The notes: generated by a model from the letters alone, not told the origin. DNA of 47,132 bases from Fragilaria crotonensis (GCA_022925895.1 JAKSYS010000505.1:1-47132), one strand, 5' to 3'. Counted from the stretch's first letter, positions 11,067 through 23,310 are shown. Program-made: numbers and translations.

Positions 11067-14000
11067 ATGTCGGTTAATACTGATGATGGATTGACAATAA
11101 TGGCAACTGCTGCATCGCACGCTGATGCAGCAGTTCGTCTTCTTTCAACTGCGGCAAATTCTCAATCAGTCAATGCTGCAGCTGTTGAGACAAGGGATAG
11201 TGCAGCAAGCAATGCTTCACAAGTACATCGAGCGGTGCATGCTCTAACCACGAATTCTCCTACTTTTGAAGGATCTTTACAATTAGAGACAGGCGAAGAG
11301 AAAATGGAATCATACACAGACACAGCTTCATCCAGTCTGGGAGCTAAAGCCCCCCAAAGTTTGTCATGCGACATGCCACTTTCTTCTTGGACATATCGCA
11401 CCGATGCGTACTGCTTCACTGGGCTGTCGGAGCTACAAAAATTGCCAAGTGATGGAAAGCATTCTCTCCGAGGTGTTGTGCAACGCTTTAAAACGATACG
11501 TCGAGTGGGTGTGTTCGAAACGCAATTAGAAAGATTTAAAGGATGGGGCACGGACTTGCGAATGTGGCGCTTTCTTGAACCGAACGAAGGCGATAATTCA
11601 AAGTGGCTCTACAATATCGTTGTTGTCGATCCCAGGGCAACAGTTTTTCATGTTGATAAAATGAAACATGCGGAAGCTTCCTCGGCAAAGCTTGAATTCT
11701 TTACAGGTCTTGCAAGAAAGTTTTATTTAACCATGTTTGAGGCAAATGAGGAGAATACCTACAAAATTGATCTGTCGCTGAATCGGGATACGACAGTTAT
11801 GTTATTGGCATCGAAAGTTGGAAGCAAGGACTTGCCCAAATCAACATTTTATTTACGCAAACACGTTCATGTCGTATCAGCTGCATCGTATCGTTCTGTA
11901 TGTCCTGATGAAAAAGATGATGACTCCAAGCCCTCTGGATCCATATCTCCGGCTACGTCTACGGCTCCAAAATCTGCGTCTTTGGACGACGCTGATAAGG
12001 AGACCAAGGAGACCAATGTCATGCTAACATGGTTGGCAGTTTCTGACAGGACACATCCGATGCCATCTATTGCTGCATCATGGCGTCGACAAGGGATTGG
12101 CCAGTTCATGTTTATACTCATTATCAAGCAATGTGCAGCATTCCAAGATGGAGTCAATATTGAAGTCTTTTTGCAATGCCATGAGCCGGGCGCATTCAGA
12201 TTTTACTGTATGCTGGGCTTCCAACGACTCAATTCTAATCACGACGATGGTTTCACATTGCTTCCACAGAAGTTGCAAGACGTCCTATTTGCAGTTCCAC
12301 CGAATAAGAGAAAGGGAAGTCATCGACAATCTACATTTTCATTCTGGGGTGATGATCCCGAACAAGTTGGGCAATCCGCCACTAAGTTGATGCACCTGGG
12401 CCACCAACAATTACGAACCGTGATTGAAATTGACGACGATGGATCTGTGGTGGTGTTAGAAGCAACGAAGGAAGGCCTGCAACTGGACGAAAATGTTCAC
12501 ATACCCTTGAAAGCTACGTGGTGTGAGTATCCACCACCACGTTTTGGACCGAATGGGATTCGACTGTCGTATTCAATTTCTTTGATTGAAAAGCTTCTCA
12601 AAGGACTTCCACGCATTCAAGAACTATTACCTCCAACCTATGCAAACCCTGTGCCTGCGACATCTCTTCCAGTCAAAGGTCACATATCGATATTGCGAAG
12701 GATCATACATAGCCACTCTGAAGGCACAACTTGGATGTCATCTAGTGAAATGGACTTGATGGTTGCAACTTTGATGCTCGACGGACGTTACGAAGATTCC
12801 GCTTTTGTAGTGCCGTTTAGTATTTGCGAAGGCATATCGATTGCCTTTGGTTCATACGTTAGGTATAAGAAGTTGTTGACGCAAGCCGCAACGCTTCAGG
12901 CAATGCTTGATGACGGAACTCGTTCCTTAGAAGACGTGGACGTGGTCGTTAGAGAGAATCTCGGACGTGAGGTTGCAGATGCATTGTCCGAATACAATAA
13001 TCACATGAGCAACCTTCTTGTCAAAGTTGTCAGTCGGAATCCTGGTTTGCTTCAACGAAGAATAATTGTGTTTCCATTTCGTGAAGGTCGCGACCATTGG
13101 TCTGCCACGTTTGTGTTCAATGCCGATTCCATTTTTGAAAGCAAAGAACAAAGCGACTCTTCGTCGAACACAGGGACAGTCCTGCGACCTTGCTTCTTTC
13201 GGTATTGCTCATTGCGCAATGATGGTACACGCAAGGTTGCATTAAATCAAGGTGTCATTTGGTTTTTGAACTTGTGTGCTTCCTACGAAATGCACATGAA
13301 GTCGAACCTGGGAAGTCAACGAATTACATTTATGGAACCTTTTGGATCAAATACTGAAGGAGACATGTTAGGGACCGATCTTTTCCCCGCACTGCGCGTC
13401 AACGAAGATGGATACTTCCCATTGCAGAGCGATGGCTACAATTGTGGTGTTGGTGTCTGTGCAACAATTGGAATATTGTTCCGTGAATTTCTCCCTCGAA
13501 ACGACGACTTCTTGTTTGATGATCTTTTTTCCAGAGCAAACATGCCTACTTTTTGTTGTGAAAACAGTGGCGAGATTTTTTGTCACATGCCGGTTAGCAT
13601 AATGACCAAGCTTCCAGGTAATGACGATGCAGTTGGAGCGAAGAAGAAAAAGGAGAAAGACTACCTTTCTTCAGTAAGAGAGCAGTGGTTTACTTTGTTT
13701 GATCGAATGGCTGAATTTCAATTTGTTGGAGGTCCATATATGTTGGACAAGAAAATGAACCAAACATTGCGTATGCTTCCACCATGGACTTACTTTCATG
13801 GCCTCGTGGTAAAAACGAATTATCTCAAGAGAGACAAAGGAGAAAGCTGCTCTTGTGCTCCGGCAGGCTAAACAAGCACCTCCAACAAACCCACCTTTCG
13901 TTATGGTAGGAAGTGTTGTGGATTTGACCACACCAACCAAAATGACGCGAGCAGGACATGCAGGAGTTGTCACGGACGTCACAACACCATCTGCTCATGT

Positions 14001-16213
14001 GCAGGGATCTGATACGAATAATGAATCAGACTTTGTGTTGCAAGATACAGACGATGAACAAGAATTTCAAGAAGCAAATTCAAGCAATGTCGACGGGTCC
14101 AGTAACGACTCAGCTTTTCGTTTAAAAAGCGAAGAAAAGAAACCAGAAATCGGGGATGTCAGGTTTGCATTCGTAACTCAAAGCCAAGTCAATGCCAATC
14201 CGTGGCTGAAAATGTTGCTGTTCAAACAGCAACATATTCAGCCATCAATGAATTAGGTGATGATGTCACAGCTGAAATTAGAGATGTCCATGCAGGCAGC
14301 GAAGTCCAAAATGAATTCGGTGATAATGTCATGCGTGAGGACCAAGATGAAAGTCATGATATGGACCAAGATGAAAATCATGATATTCACGAAACGATAG
14401 AAGTCACGAATGGTTTGGGTGAAAAGCAAGATGCTACCAGAGCCAGTGATGAAACTTCTGCCGTGTCCCCGCCATGTCATGAAACTACTGCGGACGATCC
14501 TAACAAGGTGACAGTAAAGTATTTGAAATCTTTCGATCCCAGACGTCTGCGAATACCCAAGCGGCCTTCAGAGGCAAAAGTGGATTGGATCAAAAGATTG
14601 AGACTTGGCTCTGATGATAACGAGGGATTCAAATCTTTAACAGAAAACCAAAAGAAAAGAGCAAGAAATTCCCGCAAAAAGCAAGTTGAGGAAGAGGAAA
14701 AACTTGACGCGATGGAAGCAGAGTACGAGGCTTCGTTGAGAAAGAAGATATGCACCCAATCTTTGAAATCTATTAAAAGCTTCCAAGACAAGTATCGAAC
14801 CGACCATGAGGAAGAAGAGCCTATGGTGAAACGCGATGCCGACTACGAACGTGAGCTCCAGCAATTCATTTCTGATAGTTTTGAGGCTTGGGGATGGGAT
14901 TCCGACGAAAAGCATGAGAACCTAATATCTACATGGGCAGCGCAACTACACAACCCCGACAATACCGAAAAGGAACAACAGTGGATACGCACTCTTATAA
15001 AGGCACTGAAGGATGAACGAGCCACATTCAAGAAGAAGCTTACCAAAGAGTTTATGTTTACCAGGCGTTCCATGGTAAAAGGTCTCAAATACGTGAGCAG
15101 AACCAACACTTTCAAGGCACGTTTGGTATTTTATGATGTTGATCCGGACAACAAAGATAATTTTATAGAACAGGAAGAGGAAATGCAGGTGGATGAAGCT
15201 TGGGTCCGTGATGAATTTTCCGAAGAAGATGTTCAGCATATTATTAATATGCGCCTTGACAATACTTGGATACAAGCTCCGCGGGACATCGAGGTGTGGA
15301 TCGGAAAACAAAAAATTGTTCGTGTGCGTTACACTGGACCTCGACAGATGCGCGTCATTGACAGTGAGGCAATGACAAAGTATTTGAGAGAGAAGCAGAA
15401 TAGACGTTCAAGTAGAGCTAGAGCGATTCGTCTGGCATTTAAGAAAAGACGGGCAAAACCTTTAAAGGAACAATCTTTGACGAAGAAGAAGATGACGAAC
15501 CAGAGCCTCGCAAAACGATCAATATAAAAGAAAAGTGGGTCGGCAGAATGAACAATGGGAAAGAAACAGACCTTGACGAGACTTTTGTCAGGAAAAATTT
15601 CGGTGACGCCTTTGCTAATGAACTTAAGAGTTCGAAGAGAGGTTTCGTGGATGTTCCAGTTGGAGATTTTAAACATTCTCATCTGCATCTGCATCCTCAT
15701 TTGGAGGTTCCTGGTGCCCCGACCGTACGCTTCACACAGAAGGATGGCAAGGATTTGTGCGTGTCGAAATCGTTAGCTTCAGCTCTTCACTCACTTGGAT
15801 TTGAGAAAGAAGCCGCAGAAATAGATTTCTATGGTGAGGAAATCTTGAAAGGTGCTGTCGTTGATGCTCTTGATTGCGTGATGCTGCGTGCAAGGAAAAT
15901 TCTACCTAAGTGGATTGTTATTGACAGGATCCCTAAAAGTTTTGATTGGCAGAAAGATCTATTGGATGAGCGCCATATTTTGGTTGGTGTCTTGTACGCG
16001 TCTGACGGCAATTGTTCTCATGCGGTAACAATTCATGGAGGATTTGTGTATGACGCAAATGAAGTCGTTGCACTCCCGTTGTGCCAAGAGGCACTTGATT
16101 ATTGCACTTCAACAGCAGATGTGAAGAGTTCATTTGTTCGCTTTCGTCGTGGGTATTTCCTAAGGTACAAAGGGACAAAAAAGCACAAACTTGATCTGAT
16201 GACGCTTGCATAA
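11067..16213 (+). CDS. GNAT acetyltransferase - Ulp1-like SUMO peptidase fusion, with a second peptidase-like domain
   Basis: One long coding unit read in four pieces: 11067 to about 13840, then +1 shift to about 14190, back to about 15440, then a third frame to 16213. Piece 1 (934 codons) has a GNAT-like fold at residues 300-400 with the acetyl-CoA loop WRRQGIGQF (339-347) and the motif GAFRFYCMLGF; then a Ulp1/C48 domain starting at WMSSSEMDLM, with His677 (RDHWSATF), Gln787 and Cys793 in QSDGYNCGVGVC. The acidic triad residue is probably Glu757 in FMEPFGS instead of the usual Asp. Piece 2 carries VVDLTTPT (13915-13938), a canonical SUMO-interaction motif. Piece 3 is charged, with helical Lys/Glu stretches. 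The last piece has LCVSKSLASAL and SHAVTIHGGFVYDANE, spaced like Cys and His of a papain/C39-type peptidase. Frame changes are single-base and look like errors or decay. Confidence 0.75.
13915..13929 (+). other. SUMO-interaction motif (VVDLT)
   Basis: The codons read VVDLT followed by TPTK, matching the hydrophobic SUMO-interaction consensus (VIDLT type). A related VVTDVTTP lies about 20 codons further on. It lies just after the Ulp1-like domain in the same coding unit, in the frame used between the first and second frame changes. Together they suggest binding to SUMO chains or SUMO-modified chromatin proteins; this is inference. Confidence 0.55.
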
Positions 16214-16321
16214 GGAACTACAATCTATGTGAATGATTTACATTACGTATGACATTCATTTGATTGCTTTACATTAAGTTGATTGCTTTACATTAAGTTT
16301 GACATTTAATTTCTGATCTTA

Positions 16322-19108
16322 TTAATTTAAGTTGAATTCTGTGATGGATAGTGATAGAGTGGTAAACTGGGCGGGCCACTCGTCATACGGTTTTGTTACC
16401 AAAACTTTTGAATCATCATCCTTAATGGAAACCACAAAACAAGGGGAATCAATTGCGTTGGGTGATATGGTCAGGTAGGTGCTTGACCAACTCCATTCTG
16501 TAAATAAAACGGAATCAATGTGCGACCGTTTCATTGCTGCCTGAACAACCAAAGCAAATCGCTCCGGGTTGTTTGGATCGTCATCCAATACAACAACGGC
16601 AGCTAATCGACAAGGACAAATACTATCATCATTGAACTGGACATTCATCCAATCGTAGACAGCTCCGCCAGATTGGTAGGCAGGATGACATCGAAAAGTA
16701 TAAATGTGCCGCACATATTCAGTTGCAATGCGGACATGAAGACCAAAATGTTCAGTCAGAAACTCGAGCAATGCTGTTGGCAATCGCATCCGTTGAAGGT
16801 CAGTACAGCTATGCCATACCACTCGAGGCACTCAAAGACGCACGTCACGGTTGCAAACGTGGCGTGGCCAGACGTTTGCAAAATGGCAGATTCGGTTGTG
16901 TCGTCATCATCATCGCTGTTTACGTCGGAAACGCTTGAGTTATCGAAAACTTCATTGTCACCCCAGATACGTGTGTGAACCAAATTAATGATATGGGAGT
17001 CTGCAAGTCGTTGTGCAGATTGCAGTTCATACAAAATTCCTGCATGTCGTTTTGTGCCCGACGCCCAGGTCGTTTGGCTGCATAAATCAATAGCGATTCT
17101 GGTCGTTCGGCATTAAAGTTTCGTGGTGCCCCAAATCGTTCGATGTCATCAACAATGTGCAACAATTCATGAAACTTTGGAAATTTCCAACAATTTTCCT
17201 TCATTGCAGGGATATTGTTTTTACACAATTTTAATAACGCTTCGATCGACGAACGTGCCGATTGAATTGCGGTCGTGCTGTTGGAGCTGTCCCAAAATGT
17301 GTCCTGCATAAGCCAGGCATCAAAACAGAGAAGTGCTTCGAACACTTCAACAATGTTTTTCACAGTGGCAATGCTTCGGCGCTCAAACGTGTGGTCCAAA
17401 ATATCCCAGCCTTCATCATATTGAGACAAAATAACAAATAGAAAAACCAATCCGAGGCGTTCGCGCGCTGTTACCTTTGTTAGATTGGTCACTCCACGGC
17501 TAAAATCGGTAGCCGGATATTTTCTGCGATACGTTTGCCGGTGGCGGAGATGAAATTGAATTGCAAGATTGTCCAAAGCTGCTTTGCGAGATACCGGAAC
17601 ATTTTCTAACACCAAAAAGGTAACGTGCTCAATTAAACCTTTGCGAAATGCATGCATGGTTTCCACAGGAGTTGCACCAAAGATACCTCGTACATGATCA
17701 GCAAGCACTTCGTCTTGAAAGGCATTGTGCACTGCATGTTGCGACCACCGTACACGAATTGCCTTGTCGTCACTGGAGGCAATCATTGCCATTGGTGCGG
17801 CATACAAGTACCGACACGTAAAATAAGGAGAATCTAAATCTTCATAACTGACATTGCATGATCGACAGTGGCGTTGCACCTGCGGCGTGTGGGGGCCATA
17901 ACGACCACATAGAGCATCCCTTCTTGCATGTCTTGTATCACAAAAAGAATGCACGTAACAATATCAACATGAATAGATCCGGTTGGTCCTAATGGTAAAT
18001 GGACATTGCGTAGGCGCGAAGACGACGTCCGAAATGAGGATAGCACAACCTGTAACTGCGCATGATAGTTGCGAATGTTGTCACCAAGTTTGAATGTCTG
18101 ATTTTGCGCAGAAGAAGTTTTGGTTTTGGCAAGAATCCATGAAATCCCATGCGGGGATGGTGCGTCGAAATGGCTCAGCAAATATGGCAGGAGTAAACAT
18201 ATACGGTTTGAGTGAAAATCGGTCATTCCCGGTGACAGATGTACGATCAATCCATTGTATGATTGGGACAAAGAGTTGACGTTGAGGATTGGTAACAAGG
18301 CGTTGATACGCATCTTGATACACCTGACCGGACAAAGCTTCGCCTCGAACACCATTGGGACTGGTGTACGGTCGCAATGGGTCCTGCACATCAATAAGGA
18401 GATTTTCCTGGGTCATAATGGTTCGATTTTGTAACAATTGTAACAGTTGAGGAACAAAATCAAATGTTATGACATCACACGGAGGACCGTGTGGCACGTC
18501 AACCCTGCGTACAGATGGCAACAGCTGCGTGGCATTATTCATCATAGCATAAAGTCGATCAACATTCCTGCGATGTGTTTGCCTCCTTCTGGTTGAAAGG
18601 AAAAGCCGTCGGCGATGGCCGCACGTGCCCATGTTAGAATTGCTTCGAAAGCATAGTCCGGTGCATTCATATCATTCAGAAGTTTAAGTAGTGCCACAGT
18701 CCACTTTTGGTTTGTTGAGAATGGAAAAGAGACAGGCGGAGGCGGCACTGCACAAGATTGGTGTGGCACATTTGGTGGACACGGAACATGGTGAAAATTG
18801 CCGTCTTCAATTGGAAAAGCAGTTGATCCTGATGAAGAGAAATTGTCGTTTACAAAATCACAACGTAGCGGCACAGCGCGTTGAGAGCTTGCGTAGACGG
18901 CGTTAGCGTCTTCCGCCGCACGGTTTGTTGGGCAGGGCACCATAACGCAACTAGTGTCTAACGCGGAACCTTTACCTGCAGACATACGGGCACGAAAGAA
19001 ATGCCAACACGAAGTGGATTTTTGTAAATGCATTCCAAACGATTTCTCGCTTACAAACCGCCGACGGCGTCCGCTGCAGTGAGGATTGAGACAGACAAAA
19101 GATGACAT
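16322..19108 (-). CDS. Zinc-finger transposase of the DNA transposon, frameshifted
   Basis: Starts MSSFVCLNPHCSG at 19108 with a C2H2-like zinc finger (C..C, then H..C/H near KSFGMHLQKSTSCWHF). The body reads KWTVALLKLLNDMNAPDYA, then FVPIIQWIDRTSVTGNDRF, FVIQDMQEGDALCGRYG followed by a Cys cluster (CRSCNVSY), GATPVETMHAFRKGL, KFPKFHELLHIVDDIERFG and, near the C-terminus, CHPAYQSGGAVYDWMNV, which resembles the end of TNP2/CACTA-type transposases (HPNY...YDW). Asp in QWIDRT, Asp in FVIQD and a Glu in NAERPES are candidates for the DDE residues. Frame changes occur near 18587 (A-run), 18135, 17918 (GGG where GGGG is expected), 17030 and 16835. The blocks between them stay coherent. It ends 108 bp from the convergent Ulp1 gene. 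Confidence 0.8.
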
Positions 19109-19583
19109 GACAAAAGAAACAAAACAATATCTCAGCAGCAATCGTGCAACCAGAAACGGATGCAAAGTGGCAATTAGTAACAAGGCGAAATACTGGTTGT
19201 GGTGGCTGCTCTATCAGGCAAAGGCAATCAGTGTGATAGAGTGCCATTATAAACCTGATCAGAGATTCAGATTCCTGAACTCACACTCGTAGTAACCGAG
19301 AACAAAAGCACAGATTTCATTAACAAAAATCACGGAATAATGAAATTGTTGCAGAAAATGAACTAAACGCGTAAAACTTGGTATCATTACGTACGTATGA
19401 GAATGATTAACTTCATACCCCGGCATATGTATTGCGTATGTAAGAAAACAATGAATAACGGCTTTTTAATTTACTCGGATTTACGCAAACACATCACCGA
19501 ATAACGAACGGAATACATACATATGTAGTTTAATTCATTTAAATGAAAAAAAACTTAAGTTAATAATGTTGAACCTCATCCTT
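19109..19583. other. Right subterminal region of the DNA transposon
   Basis: About 470 bp of AT-rich non-coding DNA between the transposase start and the right TIR. It contains TTCCTGAAC (19272-19280), CGTAAAAC (19370-19377) and several TACGTA-like words (ATTACGTACGTATG, TTGCGTATGTAAG). It probably holds the transposase promoter and binding sites. Confidence 0.45.
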
Positions 19584-19596
19584 GTGCCCTTAGATG
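19584..19596 (-). repeat. Right terminal inverted repeat of the DNA transposon
   Basis: GTGCCCTTAGATG, the exact reverse complement of the left repeat. The second TT of the target duplication follows at 19597-19598. Confidence 0.9.
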
Positions 19597-22500
19597 TTGG
19601 GCTGTCCACGATCAGCTCGGAAACCTTCGACTTCTCAAAGTTCCCGCGTTCCACGTTCCCAACATCAAAGTCCGACTCCTCTCAACGTCCAGTCTCCTCC
19701 AGACCTACCCTGACGAAACGATCACCATCGAACCGAATCGTCTGACGCTCAGTGGCGTCCCGAACGACGTCAACCGAGGACCCGTCACTGCAAACGTCAA
19801 CCCGCAGAACAATCTCCCAACGTCGGAAGCGTACAACGCAACCGATCCTTTCAAGGCCGCCGACGCTCTCGTTTCGATTGTGAACACCGTCCACGAAAGG
19901 AACCTCAACCTTAACGAAGCAGAGAAAGAATTGCTTCGTTGGCACTATCGTTTGGGCCACATCGGTTTCAAAAAGGTTCAATTTATTCTGCGTTCGGGTG
20001 TGGTGAGCAAGACAGAAGAGAGTCGACGATTGCAAACCGCTGCGTGTCGACTCACCTCGTTTCCGAAATGTGCCGCCTGCCAATACGGCAAACAGCACAG
20101 ACGTCCAATTCCCGGCACGACGCCTTCTTCGATTGTCAAAGACAGAGCATACGCTCTCAAAACGGACAATCTTCTCCCGGGTCAACGCATCTCTGTCGAC
20201 CATTTCATTTGCAGCACTCGCGGACGTCTACTTACCTCCGCCGGAAAGACCAAGCTTGACGATATGTATACCGGTGGATGTATCTTCGTCGACCACGCCT
20301 CCGGCTTCATTTTCGTCGAACATCAAGTCAGTTTGAACTCCCACGAAACTCTCAAGGCAAAAGAGAGCTTTGAGCGAATGTGTCGCAACACAGGAGTCAC
20401 ACCGCAAGAGTATCTCGCTGACAACTCGAAAACGTTTACGTCCTCTGAGTTCTCTCGCAACCTTTCCGACTTCCAGCAAGTCATCCGATTCGCTGGCGTC
20501 GGCGCTCACCAACACAATGGAATCGCCGAACGCAACATCCGTACAATCATGGCCATCGCAAGGACCATGATGTTGCATTCGGCCATTCATTGGCCGGACG
20601 TCGCCGATCCCACACTTTGGCCCCTCGCCGTCAAGCATGCTGTGTTCCTAGTGAACCACATGCCTGACCCACGAACTGGCCTTTCCCCACATGATGTCTT
20701 CACAAAGACTCGCTGGGAACAAAAGAAATTGATGGACGTCCACGTTTGGGGATGTCCAGTTTACGTCCTCGACAAAATGATCTCGGACGGCAAGAAATTG
20801 CCACGCTGGACTCCTCGTTCAACTCGCACCGTCAACCTTGGGTTCTCAGACAAACACGCCAGCTCGGTCCCTCTCGTCTTGAATCCTCAAACGGGGTACA
20901 TCACCCCACAGTTCCACATCGTCTTCGACGATTGGTTCGCCACAGTTCCCGCTTCCGCCGACGACCTTCCGAACTTCAACGATGATTGTTGGCAACGAAT
21001 GTTCCGCGACTCGACGTTCCAATACGTCCTCGACGACGAAGACGAAGAAAGGCTGATTGCTGGTTCCACCGACTACGAGCAAGCAAACGAACTGCTCTCC
21101 CAGATGCAACGCGTCGCAACCGCTCTCGACAACGCGACTCCTCCGCAGGTTCTCCCAGTCGCTCCGCCTCCGCTGTCAACTCCGTTGCCGCCTCCAAGGG
21201 AGCAAATTGCGACGCCACCACCAGTCGTTGTGCCTCCTCCCCTTGCCACTCCGTTGCTGACTCCAAGGGAGGCGACTCCGCAACCGCCTACGCCGATCGT
21301 GCCTCAACTCCCGACTCCAACTCCAGTCAAACTCTTCCCATCATCGCTGACTCCAATTCGTCCTGCGAACGAAAGCGATAAGGAAGTGAGCGAGCAACCA
21401 GTCGCTCCAAAGGCAACAAAAGCAAAGAGCACACCTGTTAAACACGAACCTCGTCGCTCCACTCGCAATCGTTCGGCACCTGTCCGCCTTGGATACGATG
21501 GACAACAAGGACATGGTTACATCGCCGAATTCGATGGAACCTCCCTCGAATGGCTTTACAATGAAGTTGCCGAGTGTCTTTCGCCACCTCCCTCGTCGTA
21601 TAAGGCAAGTGTCAGCGATCCTGACACTTTGAGCTTCAACGAAGCAATGGCCGACCGCGACAACATCGAAAAATGGCTGAAGGCTGCAAACGACGAAATT
21701 CAAAGTTTGCAGAAAAACGGTACATGGATCGAAGTGCCGATCACGGAAGCCAAGACTCGAATTTTGCCCGGTACTTGGGTGTTTCGTCGCAAACGTACTC
21801 CCGATGGTACTATCAGTAAGTACAAGGCACGCTACTGTGTAAGAGGCGATCTCCAAGAAAACGTTCAGGAGACTTTTGCCCCAGTCGTGGCTTGGAGTAC
21901 TGTACGGTTGTTCCTAGTTCTTTCACTAACTTTGAACTGGAAAACTTGCACCATCGACTTCAGCAGCGCGTTCGTTCAAGCCCCGCTTTCGGATCCAGTC
22001 TGGATCCATTTGCCTCGTGGATTCCACTCTCCGAGAGGCCACGCCACGTGCCTGCGACTTTTGAAAAGCCTCTACGGCTTGAGTGTGGCGCCACGACTTT
22101 GGTACCAACACTTGTCGGAGGCCTTGCGCGAGGAAGGCTTTAAAGCCTGCGCGAACGACCCGTGCCTACTCTACAAAGACACAATTATGGTTGTTCTCTA
22201 CGTTGACGACTTAGGTATTGCCTATCGCGACCAAAGCGACCTCGACAAGCTCTTCGCCAACCTGGAAGCGAAGAATTTGAGTTTCACTCGCGAGGGCACG
22301 TTTACTGACTTCCTTGGCATCAATTTCACTCGCGACGCTACGAATGGCACGCTCACGTTGACTCAGAAAGGCCTCATCCAGAAAATTAAGGAAGCGACTG
22401 GCATGTCCAACAGCAATTACAACTGGACTCCAGCCGCTCAGGCCGCACTTTTGGAATTGACCCTGATGGACCTCCCATGACGGAAACGTGGAGCTACCGC

Positions 22501-23202
22501 TCCATCGTCGGCATGCTCCTCTATTTATCCACAAACACTCGCCCCGACATTGCGTTTGCCGTCAGCCAGGTCGCCAGGTTCTGCCACAACCCGAAACGAA
22601 GCCATGCGTCCGCCGTCAAAACTCTCGTTCGATATTTGTTGCATCGCACGAGCGACATGGGCATGATTGTCAAGCCCACCGGCACCTTGAATCTCGACTG
22701 CTACGTCGACGCCGACTTCGCAGGCCTTCATGGCCGCGATCCCGATCGTTCTCCGACCTCCGCGAAGTCTCGAACTGGGTACATTATCACGCTCGGTGGA
22801 TGTCCCATTTTGTGGAAGTCTCACCTCCAAAGTGAAATTTCCTTGTCCACGCTTGAAGCCGAATACTCCGCTCTCAGCTCCGCGATGCGTACGCTCTTGC
22901 CTCTCCGCTCCATGCTTCAGGAAGTCGCCTCCGGCATCAAACTTCCTCGCACGTTCACGTCGACGATAAAGTGTCAAGTCTTCGAAGACAATAACGGCGC
23001 GCTTCTTCTCGCCGTGAACCAACGCATTACCAACCGCACGAAGTACTTCCAAGTGAAGTGGCACTTCTTCTGGCAGCACGTGCGTGATGGCACGGTCGCC
23101 ATCGTGAAGGTTGACACTCAGGAACAGTGGGCAGATTTTCTTACGAAAGGACTAAATCGTGAGAGTTTCGAACGCGTCCGCAAACTTGTCCAAGGATGGT
23201 AA
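19597..23202 (+). CDS. Copia pol continuation: integrase, reverse transcriptase, RNase H
   Basis: Copia sequence resumes at WAVHDQLGNLRLLKVP. GAG-pre-integrase block LLRWHYRLGHIGF with the zinc-binding H and CAACQYGKQHRRP; integrase DDE residues in ISVDHF, YLADNSKTF and GIAERNIR; a Pro/Thr-rich spacer at about 21140-21450; RT with TWVFRRKRTPDG, FSSAFVQAPL, the SLYGL block and catalytic VVLYVDDLG (about 22190-22215); RNase H with CYVDADFAG, LEAEYSAL, FEDNNGALLL and ADFLTKGL. The stop is at 23200-23202. One frame change lies near 22450, where TTTT seems to lack a T: GIDPDGPPMTETWSY is in the other frame. All catalytic residues are present, so the family is probably or recently active, but this copy is split by the DNA transposon. 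Confidence 0.92.
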
Positions 23203-23300
23203 CGGCCACCCAAACCCTTGTGTCTCTTGTTCAAACTGTAACCCTCGTTTGACTCGTATCTATTTTAACTGACGTTTCGTGATTTGTTTCAGCATTTATG

Positions 23301-23310
23301 GATGAAAGGG
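23301..23310 (+). other. Polypurine tract of the copia element
   Basis: GATGAAAGGG directly precedes the 3' LTR, the expected place and composition for the plus-strand primer. Confidence 0.7.

Larger units (their letters stand above)
7375..19596. mobile_element. 12.2-kb DNA transposon inserted in the copia pol gene
   Basis: The two ends are perfect 13-bp inverted repeats (CATCTAAGGGCAC / GTGCCCTTAGATG). Removing 7375-19596 plus one copy of the flanking TT joins GAAGTCACT to TGGGCTGTC and restores the copia frame (GEV-T-WAVHDQ), so the insertion site is fixed to the base and the target duplication is TT. Gene units inside: accessory gene (minus, 7859-9322), small ORF (plus, 9525-10082), GNAT-Ulp1 gene (plus, 11067-16213) and transposase (minus, 16322-19108). 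The transposase, the Ulp1-like peptidase and the size recall the CACTA/Plavaka/KDZ group of large DNA transposons. The TIR sequence and 2-bp duplication do not match a named superfamily that I know. Confidence 0.88.
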
